A DNA stretch of 41,420 bases from Modicisalibacter sp049808615 (lineage in GTDB: Bacteria; Pseudomonadota; Gammaproteobacteria; Pseudomonadales; Halomonadaceae). The stretch's first letter is position 1, and each line of letters begins with the position of its first letter. Below are positions 23,879 to 32,990 of this stretch, piece by piece. The position numbers and the translations under genes were made by a program. The notes under the pieces were generated by a model. The model was not told the DNA's origin, did not search any database, and worked only from the letters and a program-made list of their open reading frames with translations. The stretch covers positions 1-41,420 of the forward strand of contig NZ_JBNCAN010000032.1 of NCBI RefSeq assembly GCF_049808615.1. Direction: 5' to 3'.

Positions 23879-25791
23879 GCGGATCGCTTCTCACCCAGCG
23901 TCGTTTCGCCCCTTTCTTCTGGACGCAAGCCTTGGGGGCGTTCAACGACAACCTGTTCAAGAATATCCTGCTGCTGCTGTTGACCTTCGTGGCCGTGCCT
24001 CGCTATGGGTGGGACACCGGGCTGCTCAATAACCTGGCAGCGGGGCTGTTCATTCTGCCGTTTTTGCTGTTTTCCGCCTGGGGCGGTTCGCTGGCGGATC
24101 GTCATGACAAGCAGCATCTCATTCGGCGCCTCAAGTTACTCGAACTCGTCACCATGAGCGTGGCGGCTCTGGCGGTGTGGTTCGAACAGTTTGCCCTGTT
24201 GCTGGCGTTGCTGTTCATGATGGGGACCCAGTCGGCCCTGTTCGGGCCGGTGAAGTATGCCATTCTGCCCCAGCACCTGCCGACCACCGAGCTGGTCCGG
24301 GGCAATGCCTGGGTCAATCTGGGCACCTTCCTCGCGATTCTGTTCGGCACCCTATTGGCAGGTGTGCTCGCAGCACTTGAGGGTGCCTGGGCGCGAGGCT
24401 CCATTGCCGCTGCCCTGGTCAGCATTGCATTGCTGGGCTATCTGGTCAGCTTGAAGGTGCCGACGGCGCCATCAAGCGCCCCGGGTCGAGTAAACTGGCG
24501 CCCCGTCACCGCCAGCATACAAATCCTGCGGGACAGCTGGCGCCATCCCCGTCTGTTTAGAGGGTTGATTGGCATCAGCCTGTTCTGGTTTTTGGGTGCC
24601 AGTTATCTGACGCAACTTCCGGCCTGGGTGCGCGATGTCGTGCACGGTGGCGAGACGGCGGTCAGTGCGCTGTTGGCAGCCTTCGCTTTGGGGGTTGGTG
24701 GAGGAGCGCTTCTGTGCGCCCGGCTGTCCGCAGGGCGTCTGGAGATGGGGTTGGTGCCGCTGGGAGCGCTGCTGATCGGCGTTGCCGGTTTCGATTTGGC
24801 GCTGCAGCCAGCCATCGCCGGTGATCAGATTCCGCTGATCGAGCTGGCCCAGTCGCTCAGTTTCTGGCGGATGATGCTGGATCTGGCGCTGATCGGAGCC
24901 GGCGGCGGGCTCTATATCGTACCGCTGTACACCCTTGTGCAACTTGAAAGCCGAGATGACAATCGTGCGCGAATGATCGCTGCCAATAATCTACTCAACT
25001 CCCTGTTCATGATCGTCGCGGCACTCTTCGGTATCGTCATGCTGACCATGATCGCCGTATCGTTGCATGTCTTCTTTGCCGCACTGGCGATCATCGCCCT
25101 GATAGCTGGCGCCGGCATTCTGGCATCCAGTCCCCGCGCCGTACTGCGGCTGATCATCTTCGCGCTGATGCATGTACTGTATCGCCTGCGCTTCGCGGGG
25201 CGGGCACATATCCCCACCAAGGGGCCTGCATTGGTGGTATGCAATCATGTCAGTTTCATGGATGCCTTGATTCTGGGGGGGGCGTGCCCGAGGCCCATGC
25301 GCTTTCTGATGGACCAGCCGATCTACGAGTCGCCCTGGCTGAACTGGTTCTTTCGCATCGCCGGTGCCATTCCGGTGGATTCGGATCGGCGTGATCCCGG
25401 TGGGGTGCGGCGTGCGCTGGACAAGGTGAGTATGGCCTTGCGCAATGGCGAGGTCGTGATGCTGTTTCCGGAGGGTCGCTTGACCAAGGATGGCCACGTT
25501 CACCGTTTTCGTCGGGGTATCGATATCATTCTGTCGCGGGACGCGGTACCGGTGGTGCCAGCCGCCCTGGCGGGGCTTTGGGGGTCCTGGACCTCTAACT
25601 GCGGAGGACCGGCGTTGGGCAAGCCGCCACGTCGTTTTCGTGCTCGGGTCGTGTTGGCGTTCGGGACGCCGGTGACCGCGGAACAGGCGGATAGCGCAAC
25701 GCTCGAGGCGCGCGTACGCGAACTGAAACGTGACGCCGAGCAGCAATTGCTGGGGCGTTCAGCCCAAGAGCGATATCAACTCGACGATTAG
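23875..25791 (+). CDS. LplT-like MFS transporter fused to PlsC-type acyltransferase
   Basis: 638 residues from the GTG at 23875, overlapping the TetR stop (GTGA). Residues 1 to about 400 are a 12-helix MFS domain like LplT: FAPFFWTQALGAFNDNLFKNILLLLLTF, GGSLADRHDKQHLIRRLK, MMGTQSALFGPVKYAILPQHL. From about 440 there is a glycerophospholipid acyltransferase with NHVSFMD (NHx4D motif) and LFPEGRLTKDG (substrate site). LplT flips lysophospholipids inward and the acyltransferase restores the second chain. The acyl-ACP synthetase domain found in Aas and in longer three-part fusions is missing, so the acyl donor must be made elsewhere. Inner membrane. Confidence 0.9.
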   Translation: MSGSLLTQRRFAPFFWTQALGAFNDNLFKNILLLLLTFVAVPRYGWDTGLLNNLAAGLFILPFLLFSAWGGSLADRHDKQHLIRRLKLLELVTMSVAALAVWFEQFALLLALLFMMGTQSALFGPVKYAILPQHLPTTELVRGNAWVNLGTFLAILFGTLLAGVLAALEGAWARGSIAAALVSIALLGYLVSLKVPTAPSSAPGRVNWRPVTASIQILRDSWRHPRLFRGLIGISLFWFLGASYLTQLPAWVRDVVHGGETAVSALLAAFALGVGGGALLCARLSAGRLEMGLVPLGALLIGVAGFDLALQPAIAGDQIPLIELAQSLSFWRMMLDLALIGAGGGLYIVPLYTLVQLESRDDNRARMIAANNLLNSLFMIVAALFGIVMLTMIAVSLHVFFAALAIIALIAGAGILASSPRAVLRLIIFALMHVLYRLRFAGRAHIPTKGPALVVCNHVSFMDALILGGACPRPMRFLMDQPIYESPWLNWFFRIAGAIPVDSDRRDPGGVRRALDKVSMALRNGEVVMLFPEGRLTKDGHVHRFRRGIDIILSRDAVPVVPAALAGLWGSWTSNCGGPALGKPPRRFRARVVLAFGTPVTAEQADSATLEARVRELKRDAEQQLLGRSAQERYQLDD

Positions 25792-25800
25792 AGGCTAAAT

Positions 25801-27078
25801 CTAGGCGCGGGGACGACGCACATGCTGCCAGCATCGTGCGGAAGTAATCAGGTTGTCCTTGACCTGCAGGATTTCCATGCGTGTCGTGCCTAGTTGCAGG
25901 CAGGCTGGCGCATCGGGAAAGGACTCCAGGTGCTCGAGGATCAATCCATTGAGGGTCTTGGGGCCGTTGGTGGGAAGTTGCCAGCCGAGGGCCTTGTTGA
26001 TTTCCCGAATGTTCGCCGTGCCTTCGATGACATAGCTGCCATCGTCCTGAGGATAAAAGTCCTGATGCATGCCGGCAACATCGGTGGTGAATTCGCCGAC
26101 GATCTCCTCGAGGATGTCCTCCAGCGTCACCAGCCCTTCCACATCACCATACTCGTCCACCACGATGCCGATACGACGTTTGTGCTGCTGAAAGTTGAGC
26201 AATTGAGTATGGAGAGGGGTGGATTCGGGAATGAAGTAAGGTTCTCGTGCCTCTTGAACGATCGCCGCCTTGGTGACTTCGGGTTTCGACAGAAATCGGG
26301 CGGCGTTGCGTAAATGCAGGATGCCGATGATGTTGTTGATATCCCCTTTATAGACCGGTACCCGAGTATGCTGACTGGAGCGAATCTGAGCGAGAATGCT
26401 CGTCAGATCATCATCGAGATCGATGCCGGACACCTCGTGCCGCGGCACCATGATGTCATTGACGGTGACATTTTCGAGGTCGAGGATCGACAGCAGCATC
26501 GACTGGTGACGTCGAGGAATCATGGCACCGGCCTCATGCACCACGGTGCGTAATTCATCGCGGGTCAGATTGTCTGCACCGCCTTGAATGTTACGCACGC
26601 CCAGCAGGCGCAGCAAACCGTTGGAAATGGCGTTGACCAGCCATACCAGGGGATAGAGAACCTTGAGCAGCGGCTCCAGCGCCAGGGAGGACGGATAGGC
26701 AATGCGCTCGGGCTTGATGGCCGCATAGGTCTTGGGAGTCACTTCCGCGAATATCAGCACCACGATGGTGAGTAGCAGAGTGGCCACGGCCGGCCCGGAG
26801 ACCTCGCCAAAGAAATGAATGGCGATGATGGTGGCGATGGACGCCGCAAGATTGTTGACGAAGTTGTTGCCGATCAGGATGACACCGATGAGACGGTCCG
26901 GGCGGCTGAGCAAACGCATCACTCGCTTTGCGGCTTTTTCACCGCTCTTGGCCTGATGGCTTAGACGATAGCGGTTGATCGACATCATGCCAGTCTCGGA
27001 ACTGGAAAAGTAAGCAGAGAGGCAGATGAGTAAAAAAAGCAGTCCGAACAGCAGTCCCAGGGGGATGTCGTCGCTCAA
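25801..27078 (-). CDS. CNNM/HlyC-CorC family membrane protein (YfjD type)
   Basis: 425 residues. TTG start at 27078, with AGGA about 11 bases upstream; the N-terminus lines up with E. coli YfjD (SAYFSSSETGMMSINRYRL). Four hydrophobic segments form the DUF21/CNNM domain, including VILIGNNFVNNLAASIATI. The pair of CBS domains follows (DIMVPRHEVSGIDLDDD..., IGIVVDEYGDVEGLVTLEDILEEIVGEF), then a CorC_HlyC domain. The family is linked to Mg2+/Co2+ export and resistance. With ypjD it lies divergent from ffh, the classic gammaproteobacterial arrangement. Confidence 0.94.
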   Translation of the reverse strand: MSDDIPLGLLFGLLFLLICLSAYFSSSETGMMSINRYRLSHQAKSGEKAAKRVMRLLSRPDRLIGVILIGNNFVNNLAASIATIIAIHFFGEVSGPAVATLLLTIVVLIFAEVTPKTYAAIKPERIAYPSSLALEPLLKVLYPLVWLVNAISNGLLRLLGVRNIQGGADNLTRDELRTVVHEAGAMIPRRHQSMLLSILDLENVTVNDIMVPRHEVSGIDLDDDLTSILAQIRSSQHTRVPVYKGDINNIIGILHLRNAARFLSKPEVTKAAIVQEAREPYFIPESTPLHTQLLNFQQHKRRIGIVVDEYGDVEGLVTLEDILEEIVGEFTTDVAGMHQDFYPQDDGSYVIEGTANIREINKALGWQLPTNGPKTLNGLILEHLESFPDAPACLQLGTTRMEILQVKDNLITSARCWQHVRRPRA

Positions 27079-27169
27079 GGTCTGAAAATCCTAAATCAAG
27101 TATCAGGCTTGTTTGTAGGGAATCGGCGCCTACGCTGTCAAGATGGCAGGGCTTCATCGAAATGGTGCG

Positions 27170-27970
27170 TCAGGCGGCGGTAAAGACTACCTGGAGGGCA
27201 AACTTGCTGCCGAAATAGGCAAGTAGCAGAAGCGCGCAGCCTCCCAGGGTCCAGCCAGAAGCGCGGGTACCGCGCCAACCTAGCACATGATGTCCCGCTA
27301 GCAGTAGCGCGAAAATGATCCAGGCGGCAAAGGAAAGTACGGTTTTGTGCACCAGATGCTGGGCAAACATGTTGTCTAGAAAAATCATGCCGCTGATCAG
27401 CGACACGGTCAGCAGCAGCATGCCCGCCCAGATCAATTCGAAAAGCAGCCGCTCCATGGTGGCCAGGGGTGGCAGTACCTGCACGATGCCCCGTGTGCGA
27501 TGATGACGCAACGCCTGATTCTGACGTGCCAGCAAAAGCGCCTGTACCGCGGCGATGGCGAACAGGGAAAAAGCCAATGCCGACGAGAGTATGTGCACCA
27601 GGATACCAGGAGAGGCGCCGACCTGATGGTCAGAGGAAGGCAGGCCGATCATCAATATGATGGCGAGGGCCGCCAGAGGAAAGAGAGCCGCGGCGGCACT
27701 GAGTACCGGTTTGATGAAGCTGACCGCCAATAGGAGCAGGGCGATCAGCCAGCTGATCAACGAGGCGCTGGTGGAAAGACCGAGATCGAGCATGTCGGCA
27801 TCGCCCAGACTGATCGCAACGACCACGCCATGACAGGCAATCGCCAGCAGGCCAATGCTGCGCACCAGTGCCGGACGCTGCGGCACGCGTCGCAATAGTG
27901 CCAGCCCTTGCCAGGAGCCGGCGCCTAGATAGAAGGCGATGGCGAGTAATGCGAAGGGAAGCGCCTGCAT
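27170..27970 (-). CDS. ypjD: YpjD, CcsA-like inner-membrane protein
   Basis: 266 residues with about eight transmembrane helices. The family is a cytochrome c assembly (CcsA/ResC) homologue; segments ILVHILSSALAFSLFAIAAVQALLL and LTVSLISGMIFLDNMFAQHLVHKTVLSFAAWIIFALLL contain the conserved histidines of the CcsA fold. Always found beside ffh and corC in this group; its own job (haem handling is suspected) is not settled. Start ATG at 27970, divergent from ffh across a 249-base region. Confidence 0.9.
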   Translation of the reverse strand: MQALPFALLAIAFYLGAGSWQGLALLRRVPQRPALVRSIGLLAIACHGVVVAISLGDADMLDLGLSTSASLISWLIALLLLAVSFIKPVLSAAAALFPLAALAIILMIGLPSSDHQVGASPGILVHILSSALAFSLFAIAAVQALLLARQNQALRHHRTRGIVQVLPPLATMERLLFELIWAGMLLLTVSLISGMIFLDNMFAQHLVHKTVLSFAAWIIFALLLAGHHVLGWRGTRASGWTLGGCALLLLAYFGSKFALQVVFTAA

Positions 27971-28100
27971 TGTTAGGCTCTACTGTCCTTGGCCGGGAAT
28001 GAACGGTTTAAAGAGAATCGATTAGCGCCACTATACAGAATCCCCGGATCAGCGCCCAGCGGTTCGACGCTGACAATATACGATGTTGTGTCAGGGTGCA

Positions 28101-28129
28101 TGGAGACTATGGGCATGAGCACGTATAAT
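28101..28129 (+). promoter_or_regulatory. Promoter of ffh
   Basis: TGGAGA and a perfect TATAAT (28124-28129) are separated by 17 bases, ending 90 bases before the ffh start. The -35 box matches four of six. Good candidate for the main ffh promoter in the divergent ypjD-ffh gap. Confidence 0.6.
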
Positions 28130-28219
28130 TCCGTTCCACGATGAGGTGCGCCTGCCCCAGTACGAGGCGCCTGGAAAATTCAACCCAGCGCACCTTGGCA
28201 TCCAACGCCGGAGAGCCCC

Positions 28220-29653
28220 ATGTTTGAAAATCTGTCGGAGCGTCTATCGCGCACGCTCAAATCGGTGACCGGTCAAGCCAAGCTGACCGAAGACAATATC
28301 AAGGATACGCTACGTGAGGTGCGTCGTGCGCTGCTCGAGGCCGACGTGGCACTGCCGGTGGTCAAGGCCTTCATCGAGCGGGTGCGTGAAAGGGCTGTGG
28401 GTCAAGAGGTTTCTCGCAGCCTGTCGCCGGGCCAGCAATTCGTCAAGATCGTCCAGCAGGAGCTGGAAGCGATCATGGGCGAGGCCAATGAAGGGCTTGT
28501 GCTCAAGGGTACGCCGTCGGTCATTTTGATGGCGGGTCTGCAGGGCGCGGGCAAGACCACTTCAGTGGCTAAGCTGGCGCGTTTCCTGCGTGAGCGCGAG
28601 AAGAAGAGGGTGTTGGTGGTCTCTACCGATGTCTATCGCCCGGCGGCGATCGACCAGCTCGAAACGCTGGCCAAGGAAGTGGCCGTCGACTTCTTCCCCT
28701 CGAGTAGCGATCAGCGCCCGGTGACCATCGCCGAAGCTGCGCTGAAGCACGCCAAGATCCAGTTTCACGATGTGGTGATCGTCGACACCGCCGGTCGCCT
28801 GCATGTCGACAGCGACATGATGGCCGAGATCCAGGCCTTGCATAAGGCGGTTGACCCGCAGGAGACTTTATTCGTCGTCGATGCCATGACGGGCCAAGAC
28901 GCCGCCAATACGGCCAAGGCTTTCCATGAGGCACTGCCCTTGAGCGGGGTGATCCTGACCAAGGCGGATGGTGACGCCCGCGGCGGTGCGGCCTTGTCGG
29001 TACGCCATATCACCGGCAAGCCGATCAAGTTCATGGGCATGGGCGAGAAGGTTGATGCCCTCGAACCGTTTCATCCCGACCGGGTGGCCTCGCGCATCCT
29101 GGGCATGGGCGATGTACTGTCGCTTATCGAGGAGGCCGAGCGCACCGTCGATAAGGGCAAGGCGGAAAAGCTTGCCAAGAAATTCAAGAAGGGCGAAGGC
29201 TTCGATCTCGAGGACTTTCGTGATCAGTTGCAGCAGCTCAAGAAAATGGGCGGCATGGGCGGCATGATGGCCAAGCTGCCCGGCATGGGACAAATGGCCG
29301 AGGCGGCCCAAAGCGCCGGTGCTGAGAAGGAGTTTGGCAAGCTCGAGTCCTTGATCAATTCGATGACTCCTAAGGAGCGCCGCAAGCCTGATATCATCAA
29401 TGGATCTCGTAAGCGACGCATTGCTGCCGGTGCCGGCCTGCAGGTGCCGGATCTCAACCGTCTGCTCAAGCAGCACAAGCAGATGCAGAAGATGATGAAG
29501 AAGGTCGGCAAGAAGGGTGGCATGCAGAAGATGATGCGTGGTATGTCCGGTGCGCTGCCGCCTGGAATGGGAGGAGGCCCTGGCGGGATGGGCGGTCCTG
29601 GTGGCATGGGAGGCCCCGGTGGTATGGGCGGTGGAGGCTTCTCGAGGCGCTGA
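28220..29653 (+). CDS. ffh: Signal recognition particle protein Ffh
   Basis: 477 residues. N domain to about 90; G domain with GLQGAGKTT (106-114), DTAGRLHVD and TKADGDARGGAAL; then the methionine-rich M domain that binds 4.5S RNA and signal peptides (SMTPKERRKPDIINGSRKRRIAAGAGLQVPDLNRLLKQ). The last 25 or so residues are a Gly/Met/Pro run (repeated GPGGMGG), longer than in E. coli Ffh. It targets nascent membrane proteins to FtsY. GGAG six bases before ATG. No terminator is visible before rpsP, so read-through is possible. Confidence 0.97.
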   Translation: MFENLSERLSRTLKSVTGQAKLTEDNIKDTLREVRRALLEADVALPVVKAFIERVRERAVGQEVSRSLSPGQQFVKIVQQELEAIMGEANEGLVLKGTPSVILMAGLQGAGKTTSVAKLARFLREREKKRVLVVSTDVYRPAAIDQLETLAKEVAVDFFPSSSDQRPVTIAEAALKHAKIQFHDVVIVDTAGRLHVDSDMMAEIQALHKAVDPQETLFVVDAMTGQDAANTAKAFHEALPLSGVILTKADGDARGGAALSVRHITGKPIKFMGMGEKVDALEPFHPDRVASRILGMGDVLSLIEEAERTVDKGKAEKLAKKFKKGEGFDLEDFRDQLQQLKKMGGMGGMMAKLPGMGQMAEAAQSAGAEKEFGKLESLINSMTPKERRKPDIINGSRKRRIAAGAGLQVPDLNRLLKQHKQMQKMMKKVGKKGGMQKMMRGMSGALPPGMGGGPGGMGGPGGMGGPGGMGGGGFSRR

Positions 29654-29678
29654 CACCGATACCATTGCCAGGAAAAGG

Positions 29679-29707
29679 TTCCCAATGCCGGCGGATTTCC
29701 GTAGAAT
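29679..29707 (+). promoter_or_regulatory. Possible promoter of the rpsP operon
   Basis: TTCCCA and TAGAAT are spaced by 17 bases in the 161-base gap after ffh, 107 bases before rpsP. Both boxes match the consensus at four to five of six positions. Candidate start for rpsP-rimM-trmD-rplS. Confidence 0.45.
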
Positions 29708-29814
29708 ATCGCGTCTTCATGGCGGGCTGTGGCTACGCGCAGCTCGCGGCTGCAATCGCGGTCATGAATCTGTGTCGTAAAAACATCGAAATCAACCGAA
29801 GGACTGATAACGCA

Positions 29815-30084
29815 ATGGTTACCATTCGTTTGGCACGGAGTGGCGCCAAGAAGCGTCCCTTCTATCATCTGACCGTCAGCGATTCACGCAACTCTCGCGA
29901 TGGTCGTTTCATCGAGCGCGTCGGCTTCTTCAATCCGGTCGCCCGTGGCCAGGAAGAGCGCCTGCGCGTCGATCTGGATCGCATCAGTCATTGGCAAGGC
30001 CTGGGTGCTCAGGCATCCGAGCGTGTTGTCGAGCTGATCAAGGAAGCACGCAAGCAGCAGGCCGCGGCTCAGGCCACGGCGTAA
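29815..30084 (+). CDS. rpsP: 30S ribosomal protein S16
   Basis: 89 residues. Start ATG at 29815 gives the universal N-terminus MVTIRLARSGAKKRPFYHLTVSDSRNSRDGRFIE (read in pieces), followed by VGFFNPVA and DLDRISHWQGLGAQASERV. The frame is open further upstream, but family length and sequence fix this start. Needed for assembly of the 30S platform. First gene of the conserved operon. Confidence 0.98.
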   Translation: MVTIRLARSGAKKRPFYHLTVSDSRNSRDGRFIERVGFFNPVARGQEERLRVDLDRISHWQGLGAQASERVVELIKEARKQQAAAQATA

Positions 30085-30099
30085 GAGACGAACATCGTC

Positions 30100-30657
30100 A
30101 TGCCGGATGGCGCGGGGATCAAGTCCGAAGAGGTCGTTTCAGGCGGCTACGTTGTGTTGGGCAAGTTGACCAGTCCCTACGGTGTGAAGGGCTGGCTCAA
30201 GGTGTATTCATACACCAGTCCGATGGAGGGTATCCTCGACTACACCGAGTGGGTGCTCGAGCAGCGCGGTCATAGAACGACGCGACGGCTGATCCAGGGG
30301 CGTCGTCAAGGCAAGGGATTGGTTGCGAGCCTGGAGGGAATTGACTCCAAGGAACAGGCGGAGTCGTTGGCGGGGGCCCAGATATTGTTGCCCAAGCGGG
30401 CATTGCCTGAACTCGCCTCGGGCGATTATTACTGGTACCAATTGGAAGGTCTGCGGGTGGTAACGCTCAGCGGTGTTGATCTTGGCCGTGTGACCTACCT
30501 ATTCGAGACCGGTGCCAACGATGTATTGGTCGTCAAGGGCGATATGGACAGCGTCGATGACAAGGAACGGTTGCTGCCCTTTCTGCCCGATGAGGTCATC
30601 CGTGAGACGGATCTGGCCGCCGGTACGATGACGGTGGACTGGGATCCTGAATTCTGA
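30100..30657 (+). CDS. rimM: Ribosome maturation factor RimM
   Basis: 185 residues. N-terminal RimM barrel with VVLGKLTSPYGVKGWLKVYSYT and SLEGIDSKEQAESLAGAQILLPKRALP; PRC-barrel C-terminus with DYYWYQLEGLRVVT, ANDVLVVKG and LLPFLPDEVI. It binds S19 and helps mature the 30S head. It starts 15 bases after rpsP. Confidence 0.97.
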   Translation: MPDGAGIKSEEVVSGGYVVLGKLTSPYGVKGWLKVYSYTSPMEGILDYTEWVLEQRGHRTTRRLIQGRRQGKGLVASLEGIDSKEQAESLAGAQILLPKRALPELASGDYYWYQLEGLRVVTLSGVDLGRVTYLFETGANDVLVVKGDMDSVDDKERLLPFLPDEVIRETDLAAGTMTVDWDPEF

Positions 30658-30706
30658 ATCGAGGCACAAGCGCCATCGAGATACCGGGCCAGACGAACTC
30701 GGCCCC

Positions 30707-31522
30707 ATGGGAACTGCCGTGTGGATTGGTGTCGTTACCCTGTTTCCGGAGATGTTTGGCGCCCTGACGGATCACGGCGTGGTCGGGCGGGCGGTCAAGA
30801 GGGGATTGCTTGAACTCGATTTCTGGAATCCTCGGGATTACGCCATGGATCGACATCGAACGGTAGACGATCGTCCTTATGGCGGTGGCCCCGGCATGTT
30901 GATGAAGGTCGACACCCTGCGCCAGGCGATCCATGCTGCTCGGGCTGAAGGGGAACAACGCTTCGGCATGCCGCCCAAGGTAATCTATTTGTCGCCTCAG
31001 GGGCGACCACTGGATCAGTCAGGGGTGCAGCAGCTGGCCGCCACCGGTCCGTTGGTGGTGGTGGCAGGACGTTACGAGGGCATCGACGAGCGGGTAATCG
31101 AAAGCGACATCGATCAGGAGTGGTCGATCGGCGACTATGTGCTCAGTGGTGGTGAGTTGCCGGCGATGGTACTGATCGATGCGGCGGCAAGACTGGTTCC
31201 CGGAGTGCTGGGTCATGAGGCCTCTGCCGCCGAGGACTCCTTCGCCGATGGTCTGCTGGACTGCCCACACTATACCCGTCCTGAAGTGATCGATGGACGG
31301 CAGGTGCCGGACGTTCTATTGAGTGGCAATCATGCCGCCATCAGACGCTGGCGATTGAAACAGTCGCTGGGGCGCACCTGGCTCAGGCGTCCTGAATTGT
31401 TGCAAAGTCAGATATTGAACGCAGAACAGCACCGTTTGCTGGATGAGTTCATCGAAGAATACGCCGCAAAGGCGGAGGAGCGTGGTGGTCAGGATTCGGT
31501 CATGGCGGATCAGACCGATTGA
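30707..31522 (+). CDS. trmD: tRNA (guanine-37-N1)-methyltransferase TrmD
   Basis: 271 residues. SPOUT fold with WIGVVTLFPEMF, DYAMDRHRTVDDRPYGGGPGMLMKV, the SAM-binding knot GRYEGIDERV and IGDYVLSGGELPAMVLIDAAARLVPGVLG, and a C-terminal helical domain (LLSGNHAAIRRWRLKQSL). It methylates G37 of tRNAs reading CNN codons and prevents +1 frameshifts. Third gene of the operon; start ATG at 30707. Confidence 0.98.
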   Translation: MGTAVWIGVVTLFPEMFGALTDHGVVGRAVKRGLLELDFWNPRDYAMDRHRTVDDRPYGGGPGMLMKVDTLRQAIHAARAEGEQRFGMPPKVIYLSPQGRPLDQSGVQQLAATGPLVVVAGRYEGIDERVIESDIDQEWSIGDYVLSGGELPAMVLIDAAARLVPGVLGHEASAAEDSFADGLLDCPHYTRPEVIDGRQVPDVLLSGNHAAIRRWRLKQSLGRTWLRRPELLQSQILNAEQHRLLDEFIEEYAAKAEERGGQDSVMADQTD

Positions 31523-31635
31523 GCACCCCGCGCGTCACCCATAGTGTCGTTCCCGTGTCGCTTAGCGCCGGGATCACATGCCAGGCGAGTATATTGGAAA
31601 AGTCGCTTGGCCCCTATCAGTCAAGGAGTCGTAAC

Positions 31636-31992
31636 ATGAGTGGCAAGAACAAGGTGATCCAGGCGCTCGAAGCCGAACAGATGGAAAAGACCATCCCGGC
31701 CTTCGCTCCGGGCGATACCGTGGTCGTACAGGTCAAGGTTGTTGAGGGGAGTCGTGAACGCCTCCAGGCCTTTGAAGGCGTGGTCATCGGCAAGCGCAGC
31801 CGCGGTCTGAACTCCGCCTTCACCGTGCGCAAGATTTCTCATGGTGTGGGTGTCGAGCGTACCTTCCAGACTTATAGCCCACTGGTAGCAGCCATTGATG
31901 TCAAGCGTCGTGGCGACGTGCGTCAGGCCAAGCTGTACTATCTTCGCGAGCGTAGCGGTAAGTCAGCACGCATCAAGGAAAAGCTGGGCTAA
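31636..31992 (+). CDS. rplS: 50S ribosomal protein L19
   Basis: 118 residues. The ATG at 31636 with AAGGAG eight bases upstream is the true start, although the frame is open from 31519. Family blocks: IPAFAPGDTVVVQVKVVEG, LQAFEGVVIGKRSRGLNSAFTVRKIS, GVERTFQTYSPLVA, KLYYLRERSGKSARIKEKL. It lies at the 30S-50S interface. Last gene of the operon; a long inverted repeat follows. Confidence 0.98.
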   Translation: MSGKNKVIQALEAEQMEKTIPAFAPGDTVVVQVKVVEGSRERLQAFEGVVIGKRSRGLNSAFTVRKISHGVGVERTFQTYSPLVAAIDVKRRGDVRQAKLYYLRERSGKSARIKEKLG

Positions 31993-32012
31993 AACGCCTG
32001 CTTGTCCAATGA

Positions 32013-32055
32013 AACGAAACCTCGCTACTGCTTTTTTGCGGTGCGAGGTTTCGTT
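32013..32055 (+). terminator. Long inverted repeat after rplS, probable terminator or attenuator
   Basis: A perfect 13-bp inverted repeat, AACGAAACCTCGC (32013-32025) and GCGAGGTTTCGTT (32043-32055), encloses a 17-base loop with a run of six T. No T tract follows the 3' arm. It ends 29 bases before xerD, so it either ends the rplS operon or modulates read-through into xerD. Confidence 0.6.
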
Positions 32056-32084
32056 GTGTCTGGCCCGGAGTTGCCAGTAGCCTT

Positions 32085-32987
32085 ATGAGTGAGCCGCAAA
32101 ACGATAACGATCTGATCGATGCCTTTCTGGATGTTCTCTGGCTGGAGCGCGGTGCCAGTGAACATACCTTGGCGAGCTATCGTCATGATCTGGAAGCCTG
32201 GCGCTGCCACCTGGCATCTCTTGGTCGCCGCCTGCTGACTCCGGGCAATGATGCATTGCCGGAGTGGCTGAGCATTCGACGCGAGGAAGGCTATAAGCTC
32301 CGCAGTAACGCCCGGCTATTGTCCACCCTGCGAGGTTTCTATCGCTGGTTGCTGGCTCAAGGTGTCATTGATGGCGATCCCCTCAATGAGGTGCGACTGC
32401 CCCGTTTCAAGGCGGCACTCCCCGACACCCTCGATGAAGCGGAGGTGGAGCGTCTGCTGGCCACGCCGGATACAGATACTCCTCTAGGACTGCGTGACCG
32501 CACCATGCTCGAAGTATTGTATGGTTGTGGTCTGCGTGTCACGGAGCTTATCAGCCTACGCCTGGATAGCATCAACCTGCGCCAGGGGGTGGTGCGGGTA
32601 CTGGGCAAGGGCGACAAGGAGCGCCTGGTGCCGCTGGGAGAAGAGGCCCAGCTCTGGATAGAGCGCTACCTGCGCAGTGGGCGTGGAGAACTGATGGCGG
32701 ACATTCGCCGGCCTCCCCTGTTTCCAGGACGTGGCGACGGCTTCATGACCCGCCAGACCTTCTGGCATCGCATCAAACACTATGCGCAGCTTGCTGATAT
32801 TGCGAAACCGCTATCGCCGCATACCTTGCGTCACGCCTTCGCCACGCATCTTTTGAATCATGGTGCCAACTTGCGGGTCGTGCAGCTATTGCTAGGTCAC
32901 AGTGATCTATCCACCACGCAAATTTACACGCATGTGGCTCAAGCGCGACTAGAAGCGCTGCATGCCGAACATCATCCTCGAGGTTGA
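32085..32987 (+). CDS. xerD: Site-specific tyrosine recombinase XerD
   Basis: 300 residues. The N-terminal SAM-like domain (DLIDAFLDVLWLERGASEHTLASYRHDLE) binds dif; the catalytic domain has Arg in GCGLRVTELISLR, Lys in VLGKGDKERLVPLG, His-x-x-Arg in HTLRHAFATH, His in LLGHSDLSTTQ, and nucleophile Tyr281 (IYTHV). With XerC it resolves chromosome dimers. The location next to dsbC-hom marks it as the housekeeping XerD, not a phage integrase. Confidence 0.96.
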   Translation: MSEPQNDNDLIDAFLDVLWLERGASEHTLASYRHDLEAWRCHLASLGRRLLTPGNDALPEWLSIRREEGYKLRSNARLLSTLRGFYRWLLAQGVIDGDPLNEVRLPRFKAALPDTLDEAEVERLLATPDTDTPLGLRDRTMLEVLYGCGLRVTELISLRLDSINLRQGVVRVLGKGDKERLVPLGEEAQLWIERYLRSGRGELMADIRRPPLFPGRGDGFMTRQTFWHRIKHYAQLADIAKPLSPHTLRHAFATHLLNHGANLRVVQLLLGHSDLSTTQIYTHVAQARLEALHAEHHPRG

Positions 32988-32990
32988 GTA

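Noticed and set aside
28868..29665. 265-codon open frame antisense to ffh
   Set aside because: A shadow of the Ffh M domain; the His/Leu repeats are the complement of Met/Lys-rich codons. No family features.
32085..32987. XerD as a phage or integron integrase
   Set aside because: The neighbours dsbC, hom and thrC are the usual chromosomal context and no attachment site, phage gene or composition change is seen.
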